A DNA stretch of 64,000 nt. Source: Chimonanthus salicifolius (lineage: Eukaryota > Streptophyta > Magnoliopsida > Laurales > Calycanthaceae). Shown here piece by piece: positions 33,757 to 42,454 of this stretch. Where the stretch lies: assembly GCA_013350335.1 (NCBI GenBank), contig CM023535.1:37074069-37138068 (forward strand), given 5' to 3'. Made by a program: the position numbers and the translations under genes. Position 1 is the stretch's first letter. Every line of letters begins with the position of its first letter. The notes beneath the pieces are model-generated. The model was given only the letters and a program-made list of their open reading frames with translations. It was not told the DNA's origin and ran no database searches.

Positions 33757-33985
33757 GGGATAATAATTCTAATTCTTCATGGAGACGGTTACAGTACTCT
33801 CTTATACGATTACACATAGCTACTATTCCAAATCTTCTTAGGATTAAAAGAAGAATTACAATAAAGCGTCCTGCAGCTATATTTTCATCAATTTGTATGA
33901 TTTCATTCTCTAATCTTCTTAGCTAACTTTCTCTGCGTCTTAAATTATGCAATAATCCTTCTCTTCTAATATGGCGAGGAGGCAT
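33757..33985 (-). pseudogene. Viral sORF2, copy C, one nonsense codon
   Basis: ATG at 33985, one base after the sORF1 stop (TAA-T-ATG). Same 76-78-residue basic coiled-coil protein as in copies B and D (RRLENEIIQIDENIAAG, CNRIREYCNRLHEELELL), interrupted by a TAG about 20 codons in, within RRES-stop-LRR. Confidence 0.65.
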
Positions 33986-33986
33986 A

Positions 33987-34217
33987 TTAGATTGCCATCA
34001 TCTGTAATTTTGATTCAGTTCTGATGACTTCTAGCTGGAAAACAGCATAGGCTTGAATCAGGATAATCCTTCTGAGTTCGTATTGTTGGTGATGTGGATT
34101 ATGCCTATGTGTACATATTTGCAAGTGTCTTCGGATGATTTCAAGATTTCTTTCAATTCTTTTCAGGATTCGAACATCAGCATAATACTTTCTTACGAGT
34201 GATAAGCGGATTGACAT
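33987..34217 (-). CDS. Viral sORF1, copy C (76 codons, open)
   Basis: Intact frame MSIRLSLVRKYYADVRILKR... to FQLEVIRTESKLQMMAI, ending in TAA one base before the sORF2 ATG. Arg/Tyr/His-rich, probably helical and basic, no membrane segment or known domain. The ATG follows the candidate intron acceptor by three bases. Conservation with copy D at protein level supports a real former gene. Function unknown. Confidence 0.68.
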   Translation of the reverse strand: MSIRLSLVRKYYADVRILKRIERNLEIIRRHLQICTHRHNPHHQQYELRRIILIQAYAVFQLEVIRTESKLQMMAI

Positions 34218-34220
34218 GTT

Positions 34221-34285
34221 CTAAATAAAACAACATGATTAGACTATGAAGATAACAATCTTATAAAAGCTTATGTATTACTTAC
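34221..34285 (-). promoter_or_regulatory. Candidate leader intron, copy C (65 nt)
   Basis: Viral sense GTAAGT at 34285, TCTAATC branch-like word, T-rich tract and TTTATTTAG ending at 34221, then AAC and the sORF1 ATG. The interior differs from copies B and D while the splice signals are kept. Confidence 0.6.
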
Positions 34286-34393
34286 AGACTGTTTATATGA
34301 CTCCAGACAAGCTTCAGCACACTTGGGCTATCACCCTTCAAACTTCAAACTCAAATCTAAACTTCGGTGCCCTAAAATGAAAATGCATAGCTC

Positions 34394-34401
34394 CTTATAT
34401 A
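34394..34401 (-). promoter_or_regulatory. Viral TATA box, copy C
   Basis: Viral sense TATATAAG in CTCCATCTATATAAGGAGCT, identical in context to copies B and D, upstream of the leader. Confidence 0.82.
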
Positions 34402-34804
34402 GATGGAGCATGGGTACAATGGACAAACTCTCTTCCAACCAAGAGAGGACAACACTCAAAACTAAAAGAAAAAAGAAGCTAAGAAGGAATCTTACCGACG
34501 CAAACCAACAAACCAATTTTAAAAGAGAAAATTCTCCACTAAGGAGAATAGTGAATGGTATAATAATTGGAATGTCTTTCTTCAAGATGAGACAACCACA
34601 ATAGACCAACTTGTCTTCTAATGCTTACACCTGGTAAAGCACCACCAAAATGGGACAACCACAAGAGACCAACTTTTCTTCTAAGGCTTACACCTGGTAA
34701 AGCACCACCAAAATGGGACAAGCACTGATGAGCCACTTTTTGACCAACACCATAAATGCTTAACATCTGGCAAGCCTTCCCCCACCAAAAGGAGATGTAA
34801 CATC
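34402..34804 (-). promoter_or_regulatory. Viral intergenic promoter region, copy C
   Basis: Non-coding. A 63-bp near-perfect direct duplication spans about 34598-34725 (GCTTACACCTGGTAAAGCAC at 34623 and 34686), with CCAACTTTTCTTCT-type words. Different in sequence from the duplications in copies B and E but in the same zone. Confidence 0.7.
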
Positions 34805-34820
34805 TTGGCTCTGATACCAA
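34805..34820 (-). other. Viral tRNA-Met primer-binding site, copy C
   Basis: Viral sense TTGGTATCAGAGCCAA, 18 bases beyond the ORF2 stop of copy D: a head-to-tail junction of two viral genomes, as expected from a circular or concatemeric source. Confidence 0.9.
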
Positions 34821-34837
34821 CATTAGACAGGACACCA

Positions 34838-35065
34838 TTACATCTTCTTTTTCATCATTTCTTTAGCATTTACGAAATTCTTGCGGAATAACTCAGCAAG
34901 CATAGATTCTTTTTCATTTTCATTTTCTTTTTCCTTTTCTTTGGCTTTAGTTGAGGGAGATGAGTACCAAAACTTTCCACCTCTGAGAAATTTAGTGACA
35001 TAACCATCAGGATTGATGCGAGAATCGGAATCCCATCGAGGATTTATTTTTTCAAGGGACACATC
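34838..35065 (-). pseudogene. Viral ORF2 C-terminal end, copy D
   Basis: Tail of ORF2: PRWDSDSRINPDG, LRGGKFWYSS, Lys/Glu-rich stretch and a helix ending KEMMKKKM-stop at 34838. The rest of ORF2 and all of ORF1 from coat protein onward are missing; the piece is joined through array A6 to the movement protein of the same copy. Confidence 0.8.
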
Positions 35066-35199
35066 TTGGACAAATTGGGTAAAGTAGACGAAGTGGACAA
35101 ACAAGACAAACTGGACAAATTGCACAAATTGGCTCAGTTGGACCAACTCGACAAAGTAGACAAACTTACCAACAACACAAACTAGACGAATTAGACAAA
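35066..35199. repeat. Nonamer minisatellite array A6
   Basis: Short GACAAA-type array bridging ORF2 C-terminus and the movement-coat linker of copy D, both on the minus strand; most of the viral genome between them is deleted. The right junction is followed by the 17-base viral word also found at 91-107. Confidence 0.92.
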
Positions 35200-36221
35200 T
35201 TTTCACTACTCCTTTGGTCATCATCTATTTCTTCTAATTTAAAACTTTTTCTTCCTTTTGTATAACTGGCAAAACTTCTCCTAGCTTTTTCTATTTTTCT
35301 CCTAAAATTGATTTCAACATTTCCATTTGGTAATTTGACTATACTTTGTAAATCATCTGTTATTTCATTTACTCTTGGGGTGACATCTTCTATTTGCCAA
35401 TTTCCTGGGAGAACAACTTCTTCCCAGCTGATGACTTTTGGGATAAACACATTATTGTTAAAATTTGTTTCCATGAGAACTGTAGTTTTTTCTTTATCAA
35501 TCTTATCTCTATAGGCTATCATGGGAAAGACAGAGATCATGGATTTGTAGAACACACGATAAACTATAGCAAAAGGTTTACTTCTTGGACTCATCTTTAA
35601 TCCTTTACTTTGAAATCCAATGGTTGCACAATCAAGAACATCATCATCATGAGCATCAATTGTGATATTAGGAAAGCAGTTAAAATAAACAGGTCCATGA
35701 CAGAGACTTGATTCGATCATAGCATAAAGAGAATCATCAAACTCATCATGTCTTTGATCTCGCACATAAGCACACACTGAAACATTTAATCCTAATCGAA
35801 ACAGTGGTTTGATTCCTACCTGAATTAATCCTATGTGCAGGTAGTTGTATTTGGTTCTGATTTGTTCAACAAATCTTCTATCAAGAACTTTAATTGTCTA
35901 TTTTCCTCCACAGAGAGAAACAGTTTTTTCAACAGTTTTTATGTGGTAATCATTTTGTTCTTCAAACGTGCCATTGTTATATATTTCTGTTACAGGCAAG
36001 GCTGGCAACTTCCAGTTGGATATTGCTTGGTCAAAATTTTCATATATCATTTCTTCTGAATTTTTTATTTTTTCTGAATTTTGTTTTTCTAAGCTATTAC
36101 AGGTGAAACTGGTTACAGCAGACTGGTAGGATGAATAAGACGAATAAGATCTATTAAAATGATACTGAAATGATTTAAACCAATTCTTAAAAAGTTTCAT
36201 TTTTTCCTTAAAATTTTCCAT
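35200..36221 (-). pseudogene. Viral ORF1: movement protein, copy D (single amber)
   Basis: ATG at 36221. One frame runs the full 1 kb to array A6, broken only by TAG at 35898-35900 (Gln position of GGKQTIK). It contains KLFKNWFKSF, FDQAISNWKLPALPVTEIY, CAYVRDQRHDEFDDSLYAMIESSLCHG, NFNNNVFIPKVISWEEVVLPGNWQIEDVTP and the start of the linker (EEIDDDQRSSE). The amber is shared with copy B. C-terminal fusion to repeat-encoded residues is accidental. Confidence 0.85.
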
Positions 36222-36242
36222 CTTTGTAGCTCGTAAGAAACA

Positions 36243-36322
36243 AGAAGAGTTCTGTCAACGATTTACACCCCTTGATGTCTGATCACGGCCAGAAGCGGGA
36301 CTTACAACGCGACTACACTCTT
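36243..36322 (-). promoter_or_regulatory. Conserved pre-movement-protein element, copy D
   Basis: Viral sense AAGAGTGTAGTCGCGTTGTA, then AGTCCCGCTTC, GCCGTGATCAG and GTAAATCGTTGACAG before the ATG. GTAAGT is retained. Confidence 0.65.
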
Positions 36323-36467
36323 AAGAAGATAAACGAGTACAGAAGTGGAGAATAAGAAGGAAAATAAAAACTCTAAAGAGAATTGGATAGATCAACTTGG
36401 CTAAAAAACTTCAGATCCTGGATAATAAATTTAATTCATCTAAATCTCTTTTTTTTTTAACACAGAT

Positions 36468-36704
36468 TTAAATACGAGATAATAATTCTAATTCTTCATT
36501 TAGTCTATTACAATATTCTCTTATTTGATTACACAAGCGTACTAACATAGATCTTCTAATAGTTTGAACACGGATAACAAGATATCCTTCTACAGCTATA
36601 TTTTCATCAATTTGTCTAATAGCATTTTCTAATCTTCTAAGTTGGTTTTCACGTCTTCTTAGGTCACGCAATAATTCTTCTCTCCTAATAGAACGAGGAG
36701 GCAT
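36468..36704 (-). CDS. Viral sORF2, copy D (78 codons, open)
   Basis: Intact 78-residue frame from MPPRSIRREELL through RRLENAIRQIDENIAV and RLCNQIREYCNRLNEELELLSRI. An upstream in-frame ATG at 36758 would add 18 residues, but MPPRS is the start shared with copies B and C. Arg-rich N-half and coiled-coil C-half suggest nucleic-acid binding plus self-association (inference). A TGA-G-ATG junction with the homologous end of sORF1 is preserved in sequence. Confidence 0.7.
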   Translation of the reverse strand: MPPRSIRREELLRDLRRRENQLRRLENAIRQIDENIAVEGYLVIRVQTIRRSMLVRLCNQIREYCNRLNEELELLSRI

Positions 36705-36738
36705 CTCAAAAGGCCATAGCTTGTAGTTTTGATTCAGT

Positions 36739-36927
36739 TCAGAGTTGGAAGACAGCATAAGAACGCATTAAAACAATCCTTCTTCTTTCAAACTCATGAT
36801 GGCGAGGATTATTTCTGTGGGTGCAGGTTTGCAAATGTCTTCTTATATTGTCTAATAAGAATTCATTTTTTCTTAATATTCGAACATCATCATAATACCT
36901 CCTAAGTAGAGCAAGACGAATAGACAT
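36739..36927 (-). pseudogene. Viral sORF1, copy D, shortened
   Basis: ATG at 36927, three bases after the candidate intron acceptor. 62 codons: MSIRLALLRRYYDDVRILRK..., NPRHHEFERRRIVLMRSYAVFQL. A small deletion relative to copies B and C (LDKFRTES-type segment) creates an early TGA. Otherwise well conserved with copy C. Confidence 0.65.
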
Positions 36928-36930
36928 ATT

Positions 36931-37003
36931 CTAGCAAAAGAAACAACATGATTAGATAACAACAAGCATATAATATCAAACTTATAAAAACTTAATTACT
37001 TAC
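36931..37003 (-). promoter_or_regulatory. Candidate leader intron, copy D (73 nt)
   Basis: Viral sense GTAAGT at 37003, TCTAATC, T-rich tract and TTTTGCTAG ending at 36931, then AAT-ATG. All three signals match copy B with substitutions between them. Confidence 0.62.
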
Positions 37004-37145
37004 AAAAGATTGTGCAGGACTTCAGACTTTAGCACACTCAAACTTCAAGCTCACACTCACACTCATACTTAGACTCTGAACTATATATATATATATATTT
37101 TTTTTAAAATTTTTTATCGATGATCCCAAAAGGAAACACCAGCTC

Positions 37146-37153
37146 CTTATATA
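37146..37153 (-). promoter_or_regulatory. Viral TATA box, copy D
   Basis: Viral sense TATATAAG in CTCCATCTATATAAGGAGCT. A short TA run at 37084-37099 downstream is a microsatellite, not a second TATA box. Confidence 0.82.
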
Positions 37154-37159
37154 GATGGA

Positions 37160-37744
37160 GCAAACACAAAAGAGCACACTCTCATCCGACCATGAGAGGA
37201 CCTCAAACCAAAAGAAATAGAAAAAAGGTTGGCCACTGTCACAAGACTCCAAATAAACTTTTGCTAAGGTACATTAGGTGGAACATCTATTTGCCACATG
37301 GAATGCACAAGAAACAAGATTAACATACCCCTACCAAAGGTACAAAACAACTTTATCTAGGAAGATGGCATATGGCAGCATAGCAACACCAACTTTTGCA
37401 AACTTTTGACATGTGGCATCACGTGTGGCAGTATCTCCATAACATGAGGCAGTCCCCACCAAGAGGAACAACTCCATAGCAATATATGCTCTCCGGACAA
37501 GATCTAAGAATTTCTCTTTTTGACTAGATGCCAACTTTTCTTCAAATCTAGACAAGATATTGCCAACTTTTCTTCCTAGCAATAATGACAACCAACACCA
37601 TCAAATGAATTGATAGGATAGTCATCATTATCTAGCAACAACTTTTCTTCACCAACCGAGCATCTTTTCTTATTTGAATGAAGACCTTTTCTTCTTATGG
37701 TAACAACTACACTTATACCCCCATCAAAAAGAGATGATTCCACA
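37160..37744 (-). promoter_or_regulatory. Viral intergenic promoter region, copy D
   Basis: Non-coding between primer site and TATA box. AACTTTTCTTC words (viral sense GAAGAAAAGTT) occur near 37531, 37565 and 37640. GTGGCA-type words recur at 37360-37450. No gene seen. Confidence 0.68.
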
Positions 37745-37758
37745 GGCTCTGATGCCAA
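37745..37758 (-). other. Viral tRNA-Met primer-binding site, copy D (one mismatch)
   Basis: Viral sense TTGGCATCAGAGCC, one change from the consensus. Array A7 begins about ten bases upstream in viral sense. Confidence 0.78.
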
Positions 37759-37767
37759 CCACAGCAT

Positions 37768-39174
37768 GGTCAAACTGGACAAACTGGATGAATAGGACAA
37801 ATTGGACAAACTGGACAAATAGTATGTATTGGACGAACTGGACAAATTGGACAAACTGAATCATCTAGACGAACTTGACAAACTAGACAAATTGGACATA
37901 GTGGGCAAAGTGGACAAACTGGAAAAACTGGATGAACTGGACAAAGTTGACAAACTGGACGAATTATAGAAAATGGACAAACTGGACAAATTGGACAAAT
38001 TGAACCATCTAGACGAACTTGACAAACTAGACAAACTGGACATAGTGAGCAAAGTGAACAAAGTAGGTAAAGTGGACAAACTGGAAAAACTGGACGAAAT
38101 GGGCAAAATTGACAAACTGGACGAATTATAGAAAATGGACAAATTCAGCCATCTAGACAAACTTTACAAACTAGAAAAACGGAAGAAAGTGAGCAAAGTG
38201 AACAAAGTAGACAAACTGGACAAATTGGACGAGCTGGACAAAGTTGACAAACTGGACAAATTGGACGAATTGGAAAAAGTGAAGAAACATGACAAAGTTG
38301 ACGAACTGTTGAAAATGGGCAAACTGGAAAAAGTGGATAAAATTGACTAACCGGACAAACTGGACAAATAGGACGAATTGGACAAACTGGATAAACAGGA
38401 CGTATTGGACGAACTGTACCATATAAACAAACTTGACAAACTAGACAAACTAGACATAGTGAGCAAAGTGATCAAAGTGGACAAAGTAGACAAACTGGAG
38501 AAACTGGACAAACTAGATGAATTGGGTAAAGTGGAGAAACCTGACAAAGTTGATGAACTGTAGAAAATGGGCAAATTGGAAAAAGTGTATAAAGTGGACT
38601 AATGGGACAAATAGGATGAATTGGACAAACTGGACAAACAGGACGAACTGTGCAAATTAGATAAACTAGGCAAACTTGACAAATTGGTCAAACTGGACAA
38701 CTGAACAAACTTTGACAAAGTTGACAAACTGGGCAAAGTGGACAAACTCAATGAATAGGAAAAAGTGGAAAAATTTGTCAACGTGGACAAACAGCACAAA
38801 GTGGACGACCTGTATTAAATGGACAAACTGAAAAAACTTGTCTACCAGGACGAAAAGGACAAACTGGACCAGCTGAACATAGTGGACAAACTAGAATAAC
38901 TAGTCAAACTGGACCAACTGAACAAAGTGGACAAACTGGAAAAATGAGTTAAACTCGACGAACAATACAAAGTGGACAAACTGCGCAAATTGGCTCAGTT
39001 GGACCAAATCGACAAAGTAGACAAACTACGCAAATTGGCTTAGTTGGACCAACTCGACAAAGTAGACAAATTTATCAACAACACAAACTAGACGAATTGG
39101 ACAAATTAGATAAACTCGTCAAACTGGACAAATTGAACCATTTAGACAAACTGGACAAAGTGAGCAAAGTGAAC
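37768..39174. repeat. Nonamer minisatellite array A7
   Basis: About 1.4 kb of GACAAA-type units lying between the ORF2 C-terminus of copy F and the primer site of copy D, both on the minus strand; without it the two would be another head-to-tail genome junction. TCATCTAGAC or CCATCTAGAC landmarks at 37861, 38008 and 38150 give a local period near 145 bp. Confidence 0.95.
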
Positions 39175-39890
39175 ATTTTTCTTCTTTTCTTTAGCTTTGA
39201 ATAAATCATCATACAATTTCGCCTTTTGATCAGATGCCAGAGATGTGGAAGGTACAACTATAGAAGGCTCTGGAGCTTGGGATGAATCATATTTTGGAGA
39301 AGAAGATTTATAAAAAATATTTTATTCCTCCTTTAAGATAATCCGTAACTGAACCATCAGGATTAACTCTTGAATCAGGATCCCATCTAGGACAAAGTTC
39401 ATCAAGAAGATAGCCAACTGGCCTTTCTTATGTTCTTCTAACATGACTTCAAGAGTCGAGACTTCTTTTTCTGATATATGTGGATTAGGCACGCCATAAG
39501 ACCAATCATCTTAGTCAGGTTTCAACATATTTTCCTGAGAGGCATTTTCACCAAGATTTTCGTCTGGATCTTGATTACTATTCTAATCATGAGAATTCTT
39601 ATCTTTCTTCTTGGGAAGATATTCAGCAAGAATTTGCTTAATCCTTTCTTCAAAATTCAAGGATTCAACAGAAATTTCCATAGGATCAGGAGATTGGGAT
39701 GAATGATCTTTTGCCATTTCTTTTGTTATCTTTTTAGCAAGAAGATCAGCCATCAGCACACTATCATCCTCATTTGTCCTTTCTTCTAAATGGGACTTTT
39801 CTATTTTGACAGGCTAAGAAATTTGATTCATAATCTTCTCATAAGTTTGGTCATCAATCTTTTGCCACCATTTTTTATATGTCTTTCTAA
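39175..39890 (-). pseudogene. Viral ORF2 C-terminal part, copy F (left half of split copy)
   Basis: Minus strand from about 39887: FRKTYKKWWQKID, a helix (ADLLAKKI, FEERIKQILAEYLPKKK), Asp-rich patch, PRWDPDS and NPDGSVTDYLKGG, then a long Ser/Lys tail to array A7. Several stops. The N-terminal half is at 52446-52753 on the far side of the Ty3/gypsy element; about 0.6 kb of ORF2 between them is missing. Confidence 0.78.
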
Positions 39891-41810
39891 ACAAACAAAA
39901 CCAACATAAGAGCATCATAAATAACCACCGACCATTCATCATAGTCATACATTCATCCAAATAAAACATGTGATATTGAGCCCACATAAACAATAGTCTC
40001 TCAAAACTAGATCATAAACATAATATGGGATGTTTAACTATTGATACTCCTCTCTAGGTACCTCTTCAAGGGGCCCGCCTGGCCCCTCCGTAATCGGGGT
40101 ACCTGAAAGGTAAGGGGTGAGCTAACCAGCCCAATGAAGAGAATAATCATATCACATGTCAGTGACAACATATATCACATGTAAGAGGAAAAAGATGGAC
40201 ATCGTAATAAAATGAATATCTACGCACAAGAGTGCTCAATTATACAACTAATCAATGATCCCACCGACTATTCCAAAACATCATCCCCACAACTCACAAC
40301 TATCCTCCTCCAACTCCGTTCTCCCTACAATACAAATGGGAGACCTCATAACACACAACTGCCTCAACCGCCGGAATGCAACGGGGAAACCCGCATCTCC
40401 CTATGGGGGTTTTGACCGCTGGAGCATAACGGGGAAGCCAATCTTAAGGGCAGGCACCTCAATCGCCGGAATGCAATGGGGAAACCCGCATCTCCCTATC
40501 GGGGTCTCGACCGCCAGAGTGTAACGGAGAAGTCTTACACATGTCAATAGTTCCTCTATCTCAACACCAATAGTGCGTTGTCCGTTGCAGGCTACCCCCC
40601 CATGCATACGCACGATATCATGATCATATATAACAACATAAGTATATAACGAAATCTCAAACACAAATCCACATACTCATCATGATCTCATTCACATATT
40701 ATAAATAGCACTCATCATGTTGCCAACAAGGCTTAAGCATCACATCCAAAATCCAGACACATATCTCACTTTCAGTATAAATGCATTCACATGTTATAAT
40801 TAAATAAACAACATGTTATCATTAAGTCCATAACATCATGTTCGACATCCGACGCATATCTTATTCTCATCATAAAGTCATTCACATGTTATAGCTAAAC
40901 ACACATGTTATCAATAACTTTCAAGCATCATGTTCAATATTCATTTGTCCGATCAAAACTTTCCATTTAGTCACATATAGCTGACATGAGTGCACTCGAA
41001 AGGATCCCTTGCCACAGATTCATTTAACAGTTCCCTTACCGAGTGGCTAAATAAACGAAGGGTCCCACTCAAGTCACTTCATGTCCAAGATTGAGGGTTA
41101 AGAAAAGATGCAAATGCATGCTAACAGTGATAAGTCCCCTGACCTGAGTGTGTTTTCAAAATCCATACGATGAAAATAAGTTGAAGGGTTGAAGGAAGAG
41201 ATGGACGGGTTCAAGGTCGAGACAAGCTGCAAACGGGTCTACAAAAGGGCTGGAACCGAGCTGAGAGCAATCCAGAAACACTTTAGATGCGATCCCCAAA
41301 CAGGTCCAAGAACAAGTTTGAAATGGGCCCGAAACGGCCCTGGGCCGGGCCGAGAAACGGAGTTGGACTTGCACTGGAATGAAGGAGCTGGGCCAGTTTG
41401 CTGTGTCTGGAAAAAGGGCAGGACTCAAATGGGATTGGGAAACTGGGCCTGAAGTGGATTGGGCTTGGATCCAACTAAAGTGGGCCTGAAACGAGTTGGG
41501 CTTCAAGCTATTGGGTCTGACCAAGTTGGGTTCAGCTGAACGGGTCTGGTTGGGTTGGACATGGGAAAAATGGGATCCAAGGATTGGGGATTAGGGTTTC
41601 TTGGGCGAAGGAGGGGAAGGTAGGAGAAGAAAGAAGGATGGCGGCGGGTTTAGGGTTTCGGCAAGAGGGAAGGAGAGGAGAAAAAAGCATCACCCGAGAA
41701 TGGGGTTTAGGCGGTCGGGAAAGGAGAGGAGAGGAGGGAAAAGGCAAGGCAAAGGGGGGCGGTGGCTCACACTAGAGTGTTAGGGTTTTCAGTAAGGGAT
41801 ATGAGGAAGA

Positions 41811-41849
<39 letters not shown>

Positions 41850-42454
41850 CTCCCCAAAGGAGGGGCGGCGGCACTGTAGCTGGAATGCTACAGTGCTGCG
41901 GGAAGAAGAAAAATATAAAGGGGAAGGGCCCCTTTTAGGGTTTTGAGGTTTTTTTTTTTTAAAAGATATTTAAATATATTCATAAACCATTTAAAAAAAT
42001 ATTTAAGAACCCACAACTCTTGAACTATTTCATTGATTTTTTTTCTTTTGAAACCATTTAGCTCAAGCTATAATATTATATAAAAATATTATTAGTAATT
42101 ATTTCATAATTTCATTCATTTACTATTTTATTTTAAGCTTTTAAGAAAAAAATCTCAATCGCGTGAAAATAGAGTTTCAAAACTCACACTATTTTAAAAG
42201 AAAATGATTTCAAAACCAGAGAAAATCCAAAGTCGAACCTCGAGAGAGAAAGACGTGTGATTTTTCAAGCATTTTTCATGACATAATATACAATAATTCA
42301 AAATTACTGAAATGCCCTTCGAGTTCCCGAACTCAAAACCAGGCAAACTAGGGCCCACCACGGAGCCCATACCCTCCTCACTGCTACCGCAGTCCCGAAA
42401 ACAATCAGAGATCTGAAAATCTCAAAGAAAAATGAACAAACTCGGAACGGGTCA
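39890..42454 (-). mobile_element. Ty3/gypsy element: 3' LTR, truncated
   Basis: Matches 46331-49016 closely but lacks about the first 135 bases of that LTR; it starts within TAAACA...AAAACCAACATAAG next to viral ORF2. The inner end GAACGGGTCA is followed by a purine-rich tract in element sense (TTAAAAGGGTAGTG), the expected polypurine primer site. Contains a (GA)n microsatellite (41811-41848), a perfect 10-bp-arm hairpin (41871-41896) and a tandem duplicate of about 85 bp at 40362-40530. ORFs inside are fortuitous. Confidence 0.8.

Noticed and set aside
7561..39890. Assignment of the virus to a named genus, or calling any copy infectious
   Set aside because: Gene order is petuvirus/florendovirus-like, but genus needs an RT phylogeny. 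Every copy has stops, deletions or array insertions.
41156..41784. Several 60-120-codon frames in the gypsy LTR, repeated at 47695-48394
   Set aside because: Overlapping frames on both strands in G-rich LTR sequence, with no domain and differing between the two LTR copies.
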